Assembly (NCBI GenBank): GCA_050261675.1
Contig: JBLNDO010000043.1
Location: forward strand, 31,481 to 95,480
DNA from: DASUBN01 sp050261675
GTDB taxonomy: Bacteria; Pseudomonadota; Gammaproteobacteria; Natronospirales; REEB76
Length of the DNA stretch: 64,000 nt
Direction of reading: 5' to 3'
Below the pieces are notes generated by a model. That model searched no databases and had not been told where the DNA came from. It was given only the letters and a program-made list of their open reading frames with translations. Of the stretch, positions 1-8,882 are shown piece by piece (position 1 is the first letter of the stretch; every line of letters starts with the position of its first letter). A program made the position numbers and the translations under genes.

Positions 1-392
1 GGGCACAGGTCTACAAGGGTAAGCAGGTGGAGATCGGCTGGAAGGCGGTCACGCTCACGGACGCGGGCCGGAAGTCCTGCCTGCGTCACTTCACCGCGCC
101 CGTGTTCCATTGGCACGGCGAGACCTACGATTTGCCGAAGGATGCCGTGGCCCTCGCGTCCACGGATCTCTATCCCCAGCAGGGGTTCAGCTGGGGCCGG
201 GCCCTGGCGCTGCAGTTCCACCCGGAAGTGACCGCCAAGGGCCTGGAGCAATGGTGGGTGGGCAACGTGGGGGAGCTCAGGGAACTCGGCCTCACGCCCG
301 GTGCGCTGCGCGTCGAATCCCAAAAGCGCTCGCCCGCCATGGAGAAGGAAGCCGCCACGATGCTCAAGGAGTGGCTTCGCTCCTTCGATTAG
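1..392 (+). CDS. Class I glutamine amidotransferase, C-terminal part (5' end outside window)
   Basis: The reading frame is open from the first base, so the gene begins upstream of the window; the GTG at 27 is probably an internal codon. The visible ~129 residues match the C-terminal half of a GMP-synthase-like class I glutamine amidotransferase domain. They include a VYKGKQVEIGW segment and the LQFHPEV motif, which carries the catalytic His and Glu. The nucleophile Cys, in the GxCxG elbow, would lie upstream. Family knowledge: such stand-alone domains release ammonia from glutamine or hydrolyse gamma-glutamyl bonds. The stop overlaps the end of the convergent OsmC gene by 4 bp. The substrate is not determinable. 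Confidence 0.8.
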   Translation, partial: AQVYKGKQVEIGWKAVTLTDAGRKSCLRHFTAPVFHWHGETYDLPKDAVALASTDLYPQQGFSWGRALALQFHPEVTAKGLEQWWVGNVGELRELGLTPGALRVESQKRSPAMEKEAATMLKEWLRSFD

Positions 393-859
393 CGGATCAC
401 GATCTCCGGCTCGATCTTGATATCGGTTTTCAAGCTGTTGGCGATAAAGCAGTGTTCGTGGCCGGTGTGCACGGCCTTCAGCACTGCTTCCTTGTCCGCG
501 GGGCCCTTCACCACGATACGCGGCTTCAATACCACGCGGGTGATGCGAATCGGCTTGTCGCCCTCGGGCATGAAACCCTCCGCCCGGTCCTCGTATTCCA
601 CCACGTCGATGCGCTTGCGCGCCGCCACCGCCAGGAAGGAGAGCATCTGGCAGGAGGATGCGGCCATCACCAAAAGCTGTTCGGGATTGAGGAGCGCGGG
701 ATCGCCGTGGAACGCCGGGTCGGAGGTGAGTTTCAGGGCGGCTTTCGCGGGCGGGGCCGCCATGTCGTGGGTCCGGCCGTAGGCCTCGTAGCCTAAGGCC
801 GTGCTGCCGCTCCAGCGACAGGTGATGGTGTAGTGGTGCTCTTTGTGCTCGCCCATCAT
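389..859 (-). CDS. OsmC family protein (organic hydroperoxide/redox)
   Basis: The product is about 156 aa. OsmC/Ohr hallmarks are present: a central helix NPEQLLVMAASSCQMLSFL carrying the first reactive Cys, and a C-terminal HEHCFIANSL segment with the second. Family members use this Cys pair to reduce organic peroxides, though many SACOL-type or YhfA-type OsmC proteins have unknown substrates. The start was chosen at one of two adjacent ATGs (859 or 856) preceded by GGAG; a more upstream ATG at 886 adds nine non-conserved residues. It converges with the amidotransferase. Substrate class uncertain; fold assignment firm. Confidence 0.85.
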   Translation of the reverse strand: MMGEHKEHHYTITCRWSGSTALGYEAYGRTHDMAAPPAKAALKLTSDPAFHGDPALLNPEQLLVMAASSCQMLSFLAVAARKRIDVVEYEDRAEGFMPEGDKPIRITRVVLKPRIVVKGPADKEAVLKAVHTGHEHCFIANSLKTDIKIEPEIVIR

Positions 860-943
860 CGTTTCTCCAGGCGGGCGGTCTATCATGCGCCCGATTCCGT
901 GCGGGTAACAGGGCCAGTCTCGGGCCGTTCCGCTAGACCAGAT

Positions 944-1699
944 TCAGCGGCCGGTAACGCGTTTGATCAGGGGAAAATAAAGGACATAGGGCAGGGCCCG
1001 CAGGAATTTCAGGATCAGCACGAAGCGTGTGGGGAAGGCGATTTCGAATTTGCCCTTTTCGATGCCACGCTCCAACGCCGCCGCCGCCGTGTCCACTTCC
1101 ATCAGGAAGGGCATGGGGAACGTGTTGTTCTCCGTGAGCGGCGTGTCCACGAAACCGGGGTTGCACACCGAAATCTTGAGTCCCGCCCGCTCGAACAGGG
1201 ATTTGCAGGACTCCGCCAGGTTGATGAGCGCCGCCTTGGTGGGGCCGTAGGCGGAGGCGAGCGGAAGCCCGCGGTAACCCGCGACGCTCGCCACGAGCAC
1301 CATATGTCCGGATTTGCGTTCGCGCATGGACGGCAGGAGCGCGTCCATGGAGTTCACCACGCCGAGATAGTTCACGCGCATGTGCGCCTCGAATACCGGC
1401 GCCTTGAAGCCGTCGAGCTTCACACCCTCGTACATGCCGGCATTCAACACTGCGAGAGCGATGGGACCGTGGGCGGCTTCGATGGCGGGTACGGCCCGGC
1501 GCACCGCCTCCAGGTCCGTCACGTCCAGGGGCCAGGTGTGGATGCGTCCCGGCGCCTGCGCCGCGGTTTCCTCGAGCGGCTCGCGACGCCGGCCTGAAAC
1601 CACCACGCTCCAGCCGTGGGAGGCGAGTCTTAACGCCAGCGCGCGACCGATACCGGTACCGCCGCCGGTGATCCAGGCGAGGCCGCGTTTGTTTTCCAT
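944..1699 (-). CDS. SDR family NAD(P)-dependent oxidoreductase
   Basis: This 251 aa protein is a classical short-chain dehydrogenase. The N-terminal cofactor motif is TGGGTGIG, followed by the NAG motif (VLNAGMYEG) and the catalytic Ser and YxxxK (VASVAGYRGL, then AYGPTKAA). The C-terminus is hydrophobic and basic (LKFLRALPYVLYFPLIKRV), as in membrane-associated SDRs acting on lipids. A much longer open frame reads upstream, but SDR homology starts at this ATG and the upstream part lies antisense to fadD. It is divergent from fadD, which may hint at lipid metabolism (inference). Substrate unknown. Confidence 0.85.
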   Translation of the reverse strand: MENKRGLAWITGGGTGIGRALALRLASHGWSVVVSGRRREPLEETAAQAPGRIHTWPLDVTDLEAVRRAVPAIEAAHGPIALAVLNAGMYEGVKLDGFKAPVFEAHMRVNYLGVVNSMDALLPSMRERKSGHMVLVASVAGYRGLPLASAYGPTKAALINLAESCKSLFERAGLKISVCNPGFVDTPLTENNTFPMPFLMEVDTAAAALERGIEKGKFEIAFPTRFVLILKFLRALPYVLYFPLIKRVTGR

Positions 1700-1786
1700 G
1701 CGACATTGTAAGGCCTGGGAACGCTCGGCACGGCGGCGGGGCTGCGGTATCATCAGGCGGCGCGTGGGGCGTCTTCGGGGAAACAC

Positions 1787-3448
1787 GTGGAAAGACTCTG
1801 GCTGAAAGAATATCCGGCCGGCGTGCCCGCCGACATCGACGTCAAGCGCTACGCCTCGGTGAAGGACATCTTCGAGGAAGCCTGCGGCAAATTCGCCGCG
1901 CTGCCTGCGTTCGAGAACATGGGCGTGGCCACCACCTACGGCGAGCTGGAGAAGCAAAGCGCCCACTTCGGCGCCTGGCTGCAGCAACGCGGCTTCAAGC
2001 GGGGCGACCGGGTCGCCATCATGATGCCGAACGTGCTTCAGTACCCGGTGGCGCTGTTCGGCATCCTGCGCGCGGGCATGACGGTGGTGAACGTCAATCC
2101 GCTTTACACCGCCCGCGAGGTCGAGCACCAGCTCAAGGACTGCGGCGCCCGCGGCATCGTGATCCTGGAGAACTTCGCCCATACGCTGCACGATGTGCAC
2201 GACAAGGGCGGGCTCGACACCATCGTCACCACCCAGATCGGCGACCTGTTCCCGGCGCCGAAGCGCATGATCGTCAACTTCGTGGTGAAGACCGTGAAGA
2301 AGATGGTGCCCGCCTGGAGCCTGCCGGGCAGCGTCCGCTTCCGCGATGTGCTCGCTGAAGGCAGCCGGCACGCCCTCGCGCCGGTGGACGTGAATCACGA
2401 TGACGTGGCCTTCCTGCAATACACTGGCGGTACCACCGGCGTCTCCAAGGGGGCGGTGCTCACCCACCGCAACATGGTGGCGAACGTGGTACAGGCCTCC
2501 GCCTGGCTCGGCAAGGGCCTGGAGTACGGCAAGGAGACGGTGATCACCGCCCTGCCGCTGTACCACATCTTCTCCCTCACCGCGAACTGCATGGTGTTCA
2601 TGACGCTGGGCGGGAAGAACATCCTCATCACCAACCCGCGGGACATCCCCGGCTTCGTGAAGACGCTCGGGGGTCAGCCCTTCAGCGTGATCACAGGCGT
2701 CAACACGCTATTCAACGCGCTCCTGCACGCCCCGGGGTTCGGGGAGCTGGATTTCAAACCCCTCAAGCTCGCGCTCGGCGGCGGCATGGCGGTGCAGCGA
2801 GCGGTGGCGGAGCACTGGAAGCAGGTCACCGGCCGGCCCATCGTCGAGGCCTACGGGCTCACCGAAACCTCGCCCGCCGCCTGCATCAATCCGCTCGACC
2901 TCAAGGACTACAACGGTTCCATCGGCCTGCCCATCCCGTCCACGGAACTCTCCATCCGCGACGACGACGGCAAGGAACTCGCGGTGGGCGAGGTGGGCGA
3001 ACTCTGCTTCAAGGGCCCGCAGGTGATGCGCGGCTACTGGAACCGCCCGGATGAGACCGCCAAGGTCCTGGGTTCCGACGGTTGGCTGCGCACCGGCGAC
3101 ATGGGCCGGGTGGACTCCCGCGGCTTCGTCTATATCGTGGACCGCAAGAAGGACATGATCCTGGTGTCCGGCTTCAACGTATACCCGAACGAGGTGGAGG
3201 ACGTGGTGATGATGCACCCGGGCGTGCGCGAGTGCGCCGCCGTGGGCGTGCCGGACGAGCATTCCGGCGAGGTGGTGAAGCTCTTCGTGGTGCGCAAGGA
3301 TCCGAACCTGACCGCCGAAGAGCTCATCGCCCATTGCCACAAGTACTTGACGGGCTACAAGGTTCCGAAGCACGTGGAGTTCCGCACGGAGCTTCCGAAA
3401 TCCAACGTGGGGAAAATTCTCCGCCGGGAGCTTAGAGAGAAGCATTGA
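1787..3448 (+). CDS. fadD: Long-chain fatty acid--CoA ligase
   Basis: A 553 aa AMP-forming acyl-CoA synthetase. The ATP-binding motif YTGGTTGVSKG starts at residue 212. The adenylation motif (YGLTETSPA) and the C-terminal lid motifs (GYWNRPDET, WLRTGDMG, DRKKDMILVSGFNVYPNEVED) all follow in order, and the lysine of the last catalytic motif is in SNVGKILRREL. It activates long-chain fatty acids at the inner membrane for beta-oxidation or lipid synthesis. The GTG start has GGGG five bases upstream, and the MERLWLKEYPAG N-terminus is typical of FadD. The stop overlaps the murI start. Confidence 0.93.
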   Translation: MERLWLKEYPAGVPADIDVKRYASVKDIFEEACGKFAALPAFENMGVATTYGELEKQSAHFGAWLQQRGFKRGDRVAIMMPNVLQYPVALFGILRAGMTVVNVNPLYTAREVEHQLKDCGARGIVILENFAHTLHDVHDKGGLDTIVTTQIGDLFPAPKRMIVNFVVKTVKKMVPAWSLPGSVRFRDVLAEGSRHALAPVDVNHDDVAFLQYTGGTTGVSKGAVLTHRNMVANVVQASAWLGKGLEYGKETVITALPLYHIFSLTANCMVFMTLGGKNILITNPRDIPGFVKTLGGQPFSVITGVNTLFNALLHAPGFGELDFKPLKLALGGGMAVQRAVAEHWKQVTGRPIVEAYGLTETSPAACINPLDLKDYNGSIGLPIPSTELSIRDDDGKELAVGEVGELCFKGPQVMRGYWNRPDETAKVLGSDGWLRTGDMGRVDSRGFVYIVDRKKDMILVSGFNVYPNEVEDVVMMHPGVRECAAVGVPDEHSGEVVKLFVVRKDPNLTAEELIAHCHKYLTGYKVPKHVEFRTELPKSNVGKILRRELREKH

Positions 3449-4269
3449 GCCCGGTTGAGCTTCCCATCGGCATTTTCGATTCCGGCGTGGGCGGTTTGAC
3501 CGTCCTCAAGGCGCTGCGCGCGCGCCTGCCCCAGGAACACCTCCTGTATCTCGGCGATACCGCGCGGCTGCCCTACGGCACCAAGGGGCCGGACACGGTT
3601 GCCCGCTACGCCGTGCAGGCGGCCGGCCATCTCGTCGGTCGCGGCATCAAGCTCCTGGTGGTGGCCTGCAACACCGCTTCCGCCGTCGCCATGCCGGAAC
3701 TCACGCGGCAGTTCGCGCCGTTGCCCATCATCGGTGTGGTGGAGGCGGGCGCGGAAGCGGCAGCGAAGGCTTCGAAGAGCGGCCACATCGCCGTGCTTGC
3801 CACCGAGAGCACCGTGCAGGGCGGCGCCTACGAGCGTGCCATCCACGCGTTCCGGAAGGATGCCCGGGTCTATTCCCAGGCCTGTTCGTTGTTCGTCGCC
3901 CTCGCTGAAGAGGGTTGGACGAAAGGTCCGCTGGTGGAGTCCGTGGTGCGGGAATACCTGCAGCCGCTCCTGGAGGAGAAGAGGCGCGACGGCCTGGACA
4001 CCCTGGTGCTGGGTTGCACCCATTTCCCGCTGCTCGGGGACGCCATCGCCCGGGTGGCGGGTGCCGATGTGCGCATCGTGGACTCCGCCGAGACTGTGGC
4101 GGAGGCGGTGGCGGGGCTGCTCGCCACGAACAAGATCCCCCGGACCCACGACGCGCGGGGCGACGCTCGCCACCTCGCCACCGACGGCGCCCAGCGCTTC
4201 GCCCGCGTCGGGAGTCTGTTTTTAGGCGAGCAGATCAAGCCGCAAGACGTGGAGATCGTGGACCTATAA
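3445..4269 (+). CDS. murI: Glutamate racemase
   Basis: A 274 aa racemase that makes D-glutamate for peptidoglycan in the cytoplasm. The N-terminal GIFDSGVGGLTVL carries the substrate Asp-Ser, followed by GDTARLPYGTK. The two catalytic cysteines are Cys75 (ACNTAS) and Cys191 (GCTHFPLL). The start is a TTG overlapping the fadD stop (TTGA), preceded by AGAGAGAAG; no ATG or GTG exists near the conserved N-terminus. The overlap implies translational coupling to fadD. Length is normal for the family. Confidence 0.93.
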   Translation: MSPVELPIGIFDSGVGGLTVLKALRARLPQEHLLYLGDTARLPYGTKGPDTVARYAVQAAGHLVGRGIKLLVVACNTASAVAMPELTRQFAPLPIIGVVEAGAEAAAKASKSGHIAVLATESTVQGGAYERAIHAFRKDARVYSQACSLFVALAEEGWTKGPLVESVVREYLQPLLEEKRRDGLDTLVLGCTHFPLLGDAIARVAGADVRIVDSAETVAEAVAGLLATNKIPRTHDARGDARHLATDGAQRFARVGSLFLGEQIKPQDVEIVDL

Positions 4270-4304
4270 AAAGAAAACGCCCCGCCGCTTGTGCGGCGGG
4301 GCGT
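4265..4304 (-). terminator. Rho-independent terminator after the permease gene
   Basis: A perfect 12-bp GC-rich stem with a TTGT loop lies at 4277-4304. Read on the minus strand it is followed by a T-rich tract (complement of the A-run at 4268-4277), so it terminates the minus-strand permease. On the plus strand no T-run follows, so any role for murI would be weaker. Confidence 0.8.
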
Positions 4305-4319
4305 CCCGGCGAAAATCCC

Positions 4320-5921
4320 TCAGTGCAGCGTCTCGGCGCCGGCGGCCTCGACATGCAGCGTGCGCCAGCCGCTCTTGAGGCCCCAGACGAAGAAGCCTGC
4401 GCCGGCTACGGCCACCACCAACAGATCCCAACCGTAGGGCAGGTAGCCTTTTCCGCCGAACTCGACGCTGCCGCCCCAAGACAGGGCAACCATCACGACC
4501 AGATAGCACAGCAGCCACCAGGCGCCGTTCAAGTGTTTCTTGAAGTCCTGCCAGCCGTTCTGGGATTCGTAATAGAACCACAAGGGCAACACGAATACCA
4601 AGCAACCGATGACCTGGGCGGGCAGCGGCCACTTTGCCCAATATAGGGCCAGCGTCGCCAGGGTGAACGCGATGCCGCCGATCCATTTCAAGGCGGGAAG
4701 CTTGAGGGGCCGCTTCGCATCGGGTGCGGTATCGCGCAGCACCGCCACGGCCACCGGGCCCATGAGGTAGGAGACGATGCAAGCCACGGAGGTGACGTCC
4801 GCGCCCTTGTTCCAGCCTTTGAACCAGAAGAAGAACAGGAAGCTGACCGCGAGGTTCAGCCACATGGCGGGGCGCGGGATGCCGTAGACGGGATGAACGT
4901 ATCCGAAGATCTTCGGCAGGATGCCGTTCTTCTCCATGCCGTAGAGCATGCGGGTGCTGGAGGCGGTGTAGGTGGAGCCGGTGCCGCTCGGGCTCACGAA
5001 GGCATCGGCGTAGAGCAAGAGCGCCAGCAGGTTGAGGTTGAGGGCGAGCGCCAGTTGCGCGTAGGGCGAACTGAAATCGAGCCCGCTCCAGCCGTGGGCG
5101 GCGAGCAGATCGGAAGGCACGGCGCCCAGGAACGCCACCTGCAGCAGCACGTAGATCACCGCGCAGATGAGGATGGAGCCGACCACGGCGATGGGCACGT
5201 CGCGCCCCGGGTTCTTGGCCTCGCCCGCCAGGTTCACCGGGCTCTGGAAACCGTTGAAGCTGAACACGATGCCGGCGGTGGCGACGGCGTTCAGTACCGC
5301 GGCGAGATTGCTGGCATGGGGACCGCCGTTGATACCCACGTTGAAATTGGCGGGATGAAAGCCGGCCATGATCAGTGAAATCGCCGTGAAGGCCGGCACC
5401 ACCAGCTTGAACAGCGTGATGGCGGTGTTGGTGCGGGCGAACACCTTCACGCTCCAGAAGTTCAAAAGGAAGTAGATGACGACCAGGACGGCGCCGATCG
5501 CCTGACCGGACAGCGTGACTTCGCCGTTGTGATAGAGGCTGCCGGCCCAGGGTTGGGCCCATGACCAAGGCCAGGAGGCCATGTATTGCACCGAGGCGAA
5601 GGCCTCCACCGGGATCACCGAGACTACCGAGATCCAGGCGGCCCAGGCGGTGATGGAGCCCACCAGTGTGCCGTGGGTGTAGAGGCCGAAGCGCACCATG
5701 CCGCCCGCCTCCGGGAACATGGCGCCCAGCTCCGCGAACGCGAGCGCAACGGCGAGAATGACCACGGCGCCGATGACCCAGGCCCAGATGGCGTCCGGGC
5801 CGGCGAGGCGCGCCGCCTTGGCGGCGCCGAACAGCCAGCCGGAGCCGATGATGGAACCGATGCCGGTCATGGTCAGGGCGATGAGACCCACGTCACGGTG
5901 GTAGGAGGACTTGTTCGACAT
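4320..5921 (-). CDS. APC-superfamily amino acid permease
   Basis: A 533 aa integral membrane transporter with about twelve to fourteen hydrophobic segments. The N-terminal GIGSIIGSGWLFG is the glycine-rich TM1 signature of amino acid-polyamine-organocation permeases, and AFAELGAMFPEAGG is the TM2 segment. The protein resembles the aspartate/GABA-type proton symporters of the family, but the substrate cannot be read from sequence. The start ATG at 5921 has AAGGAAA upstream. It is convergent with murI and divergent from the DUF2891 gene. Confidence 0.85.
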   Translation of the reverse strand: MSNKSSYHRDVGLIALTMTGIGSIIGSGWLFGAAKAARLAGPDAIWAWVIGAVVILAVALAFAELGAMFPEAGGMVRFGLYTHGTLVGSITAWAAWISVVSVIPVEAFASVQYMASWPWSWAQPWAGSLYHNGEVTLSGQAIGAVLVVIYFLLNFWSVKVFARTNTAITLFKLVVPAFTAISLIMAGFHPANFNVGINGGPHASNLAAVLNAVATAGIVFSFNGFQSPVNLAGEAKNPGRDVPIAVVGSILICAVIYVLLQVAFLGAVPSDLLAAHGWSGLDFSSPYAQLALALNLNLLALLLYADAFVSPSGTGSTYTASSTRMLYGMEKNGILPKIFGYVHPVYGIPRPAMWLNLAVSFLFFFWFKGWNKGADVTSVACIVSYLMGPVAVAVLRDTAPDAKRPLKLPALKWIGGIAFTLATLALYWAKWPLPAQVIGCLVFVLPLWFYYESQNGWQDFKKHLNGAWWLLCYLVVMVALSWGGSVEFGGKGYLPYGWDLLVVAVAGAGFFVWGLKSGWRTLHVEAAGAETLH

Positions 5922-6047
5922 GCGCTTTCCTTGGGGTGGGGGATGGGGCCGGTGCTCCGGCCCTCGGGGATTTTTGGGGGCCCCATCATGGCAGCCTGGA
6001 TGGACTGTCGCCAAGGGGGTAGGCGCACCAGTAGACTCACTCCAGCC

Positions 6048-7094
6048 ATGAAAGTTTCTTCCGGGGGCATCCGCGGGCCAGACCCGGCCCTGTTCGAGCG
6101 GCTGGCGCAGATGGCGCTCGCCAACCTCGACCGTGACTACCCCAACCACATCCAGCATCTGATGGATGGGGACAGTGACTTAGACCTACCCCGGGAACTC
6201 CATCCGGTCTTCTCCGGCGCCTATGACTGGCATTCGGCGGTGCACAACTACTGGATGCTGGTGCGCCTCCTGCGCCTTCATCCCGAGGGTGCTTTTGCGC
6301 CTCAAGCCCGCGCCTTCATCGGCCGGCGGCTCAACCCGGCCGATATGGCCCAGGAGTGCCGTTACTTCGACGACCCGCGCCGCGCTTCCTGGGAGCGCCC
6401 CTACGGCCTCGCTTGGGTCTTGCAGCTCGCGGCGGAATTGCACGAGTGGAATACCGCCGAGGCGCGTGCCTGGCGCACTACGCTCGCGCCGCTCGAGGCG
6501 GTGGCGCGGCAGCGCTTCCGCGCCTGGATGCCGAAGCTCTTCTATCCCATCCGCAGCGGCGAGCATTCCCAGACCGCCTTCGCCTTCGGTTTGGTGCACG
6601 ACTGGGCCCGGACGACGGGCGACACAGCGATGCTGGAACTGGTGGGCGCCAAGGGCGTGGAGTTCCATCTTTTCGATGTGGACGCGCCCTTGCCCTACGA
6701 GCCCTCGGGCCAGGATTTCCTCTCCCCCTGCCTCGCGGAAGCGGATTTGATGCGCCGGGTTCTGCCGCAAAATCAATTTCGGGAATGGCTCACGAAGTTC
6801 CTGCCGCGGATACCGACGGACGGCCGGAGCGATTGGCTGCCTGTGGCCGTGAGCCGCGATCCGAACGATCCGAAGCTTGCACATCTCGACGGCCTCAACT
6901 TGAGCCGCGCCTGGATGTTGCACGGCATCGTCGCCGGGATCGGTGCGGATGCCCGTTCCGGATCTCTGCATGCCGCGGCGCACGAACATACTCAAGTAGG
7001 GCTTGCAGGAATACGCGAGGAGCACTATGAGGGTAGTCACTGGCTCCCGAGTTTCGCCGTATATCTTCTAACAGGGCGGGGCATCAAGCCGTGA
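6048..7094 (+). CDS. DUF2891 domain-containing protein
   Basis: A 348 aa predicted soluble alpha-helical protein matching the DUF2891 family across its length, with conserved HPVFSGAYDWHSAVHNYWML, RPYGLAWVLQLAAEL and SGEHSQTAFAFGL blocks. No signal peptide or membrane segment is evident. The fold (repeated helical pairs with aromatic and His residues) recalls an alpha/alpha toroid as in glycan-active enzymes, but that is inference. The stop overlaps the mtgA start (GTGA), suggesting co-translation with a peptidoglycan polymerase. An ATG at 5988 would add 20 unconserved residues. Confidence 0.75.
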   Translation: MKVSSGGIRGPDPALFERLAQMALANLDRDYPNHIQHLMDGDSDLDLPRELHPVFSGAYDWHSAVHNYWMLVRLLRLHPEGAFAPQARAFIGRRLNPADMAQECRYFDDPRRASWERPYGLAWVLQLAAELHEWNTAEARAWRTTLAPLEAVARQRFRAWMPKLFYPIRSGEHSQTAFAFGLVHDWARTTGDTAMLELVGAKGVEFHLFDVDAPLPYEPSGQDFLSPCLAEADLMRRVLPQNQFREWLTKFLPRIPTDGRSDWLPVAVSRDPNDPKLAHLDGLNLSRAWMLHGIVAGIGADARSGSLHAAAHEHTQVGLAGIREEHYEGSHWLPSFAVYLLTGRGIKP

Positions 7095-7825
7095 ACAGGG
7101 GACTCGTTAAACGTTTCGCCTGGCGCTGCCTCACGCTCGCCTGGCTCTGGTTCCTGGCCACGGCCGTGGGCGTCGCTTTCCGCGGCGTGGCGAACCCCGC
7201 ACAAAGCGCCTTCATGCAGGAGAAGCAGCTGGAGATCGAGGTGCGGGGCCTGCACGCCAAACTCCAATACCAGTGGACCGATTACCAGGACATCGCCCCC
7301 TACATGCGCCTCGCGGTGGTGACGGCCGAGGACCAGAATTTCCCCTACCACCACGGTTTCGACTGGGATGCGATCGTCGCCGCCCTGGAGCACAACGAGA
7401 AGAGCCGGCGCGTCCACGGCGCCAGCACCATCAGCCAGCAGACCGCCAAGAACCTGTGGCTCTGGCCGGGCCGCAGTTACGTGCGCAAGGCCGTGGAAGC
7501 CTGGTTCACCCTGCTGATGGAGGCGGAGTGGCCCAAGCGCCGCATCCTGGAGCTCTACCTCAACGTGGCGCAGTTTGACGACTACACCTTTGGCGTGGGC
7601 GCTGCGTCTCGCCAGCTGTTCGGCGTTGTGCCGAAGGCCTTGAAGCCCGAAGAGGCGGCGCTTCTGGCCGCGGCGTTGCCCGCGCCGGACCGCTTCGACG
7701 TGACGGACCCCTCGGATCATCTGGTCAAGCAGCAGGCCTGGATACTGGATCAAATGGAGGGACTAGGCGGTCCCGATTACCTCGACGTGATTGACCCGCC
7801 TTCACCGCTACCGAAAAAGCGTTGA
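7091..7825 (+). CDS. mtgA: Monofunctional peptidoglycan glycosyltransferase
   Basis: A 244 aa GT51 enzyme that polymerises lipid II into glycan strands at the inner membrane. It has an N-terminal transmembrane anchor (LTLAWLWFLATAVGVAF) and the catalytic motif AEDQNF with Glu80. The HGASTISQQTAKNLWLWPGRS block and RILELYLNVAQF complete the family's motifs. No transpeptidase domain follows, as expected for MtgA. The GTG start overlaps the DUF2891 stop. Confidence 0.92.
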   Translation: MNRGLVKRFAWRCLTLAWLWFLATAVGVAFRGVANPAQSAFMQEKQLEIEVRGLHAKLQYQWTDYQDIAPYMRLAVVTAEDQNFPYHHGFDWDAIVAALEHNEKSRRVHGASTISQQTAKNLWLWPGRSYVRKAVEAWFTLLMEAEWPKRRILELYLNVAQFDDYTFGVGAASRQLFGVVPKALKPEEAALLAAALPAPDRFDVTDPSDHLVKQQAWILDQMEGLGGPDYLDVIDPPSPLPKKR

Positions 7826-7826
7826 A

Positions 7827-8690
7827 TCAGGTCCTCTCGAAGATGGCGATACCGCTGGCGCGGCGCATACGTTCACGTGCTCCAGGCATAAGCACCGCCT
7901 GCAGCGCGGCGATGAATTTGATGAATAGGGGAAGCTCCAGCCGCTTGAGTCGGCGTGCTTCGATGGGAATGGACAAAAAGCCCGCCGGCGTCCAGCCGAG
8001 CGGCCGGAAGAATTCCTGGCCTTCCGCCGGCGCGAACTTGAACGTCACGTTGTCGTTCTTGAGCATGTTCTTGCCGTGACGCCTTGCTAGGAACTGGAGC
8101 AATTGGGGCGAGGAAAGGTCCATGAGCCAGCGTTTAAAAGCCGTTGGCTGGCGCAGGTCTCTGGCCAGGGATTTCACCTCATCCGGGTCCAGGTAGACGA
8201 GCAGGCCCTCGGTGAGCACCAGTACCTTGTTGGCGGCGGCGCCGACTTTCGCGAACAGCGCGCGGCGTGCCTCCGGGTCCGCCAGGTCCGCCGCGTGGCG
8301 CTCCAGGCGGCAGAAGCACTTGGCATCCTTCAGGGCCTCGCGCTTGTATTCGATCATGGCCGGCAGGTCCGCCTCGACCCAGCGCAGCGTCGCCGGCAAG
8401 GCGAGCCGGTAGGGGCGGGTGTCGAGCCCGCAGGCGAGGTTCAGCACCGTGTCGAAGCCGTCTTCTTCCACGGCTTTCAAGATCAGCTCGTCCAGCACCT
8501 GCGTGCGCACGACGATGGGCCAGCCGGGCATGCCGATTTGCTTCGCGATCCCGGCGCCCCGCTCGCCGGCGAGCTGCTTCGCGTAGGGATCGTAGAACAG
8601 CGCGTCCTTCCGCTCGCTTTCCTGGGCGCGGTACACCGCAACCCAAAGCGCGGTGTCGGAGACGTTGCGGACAGCCGGTTCTTCAGCCAT
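7827..8690 (-). CDS. Class I SAM-dependent methyltransferase (LCM/TIGR00027-like)
   Basis: A 287 aa protein of the leucine-carboxyl-methyltransferase-like family often labelled TIGR00027. Visible motifs are VSDTALWVAVYRAQESER near the N-terminus, VVRTQVLDELI, the SAM-binding VLNLACGLDTRPYRL, and VEADLPAMIEYK. The substrate is unknown; relatives methylate small-molecule or protein carboxylates or hydroxyls. The ATG at 8690 lacks a strong ribosome binding site. Its 5' leader carries a c-di-GMP-I riboswitch whose 3' edge is about 150 nt upstream, so this gene is the likely regulated target. It converges with mtgA with 1 bp between stops. Confidence 0.85.
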   Translation of the reverse strand: MAEEPAVRNVSDTALWVAVYRAQESERKDALFYDPYAKQLAGERGAGIAKQIGMPGWPIVVRTQVLDELILKAVEEDGFDTVLNLACGLDTRPYRLALPATLRWVEADLPAMIEYKREALKDAKCFCRLERHAADLADPEARRALFAKVGAAANKVLVLTEGLLVYLDPDEVKSLARDLRQPTAFKRWLMDLSSPQLLQFLARRHGKNMLKNDNVTFKFAPAEGQEFFRPLGWTPAGFLSIPIEARRLKRLELPLFIKFIAALQAVLMPGARERMRRASGIAIFERT

Positions 8691-8755
8691 GGGTATTCAT
8701 GCCCTGGTTGGACGCGCAGAAGGTATCAGGAAAAAGCAACGAGCGCCCCAAAAGG

Positions 8756-8882
8756 AAAGGGGTGCAAACTTTGTTGATGACGGGTCAGGGGTTCCGAAAG
8801 CCGGCCTGGGCAAGAGGGAGGGGCCCAGACACAGAGGGTTGGCACATTCGGTAATCCCGCCATCGTAGGGTTTGCACCCCTT
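8756..8882 (-). promoter_or_regulatory. Candidate riboswitch expression platform: 13-bp inverted repeat
   Basis: The segment 8870-8882, inside the riboswitch P3 region, is perfectly complementary over 13 nt to 8757-8769 downstream in the transcript. Pairing of the two would be mutually exclusive with the aptamer's own P3 hairpin (AGGG/CCCT). If the downstream arm is left free it can fold locally, with CCCC pairing to GGGG (8746-8762), with a T-run a little further on (8730-8734). This is a plausible bistable switch; direction of control is not predictable by eye. Confidence 0.5.

Noticed and set aside
944..2566. Long minus-strand reading frame of 540 codons extending upstream of the first SDR gene
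   Set aside because: Homology starts at the ATG at 1699; the rest is antisense to fadD and has only the Arg/Gly/His-rich pattern of a shadow frame.
8756..8882. 4.5S or 6S RNA gene from the long inverted repeat
   Set aside because: No SRP GGAAGCAGCC core or 6S-type central bubble; the repeat's upper arm lies in a clear c-di-GMP aptamer.
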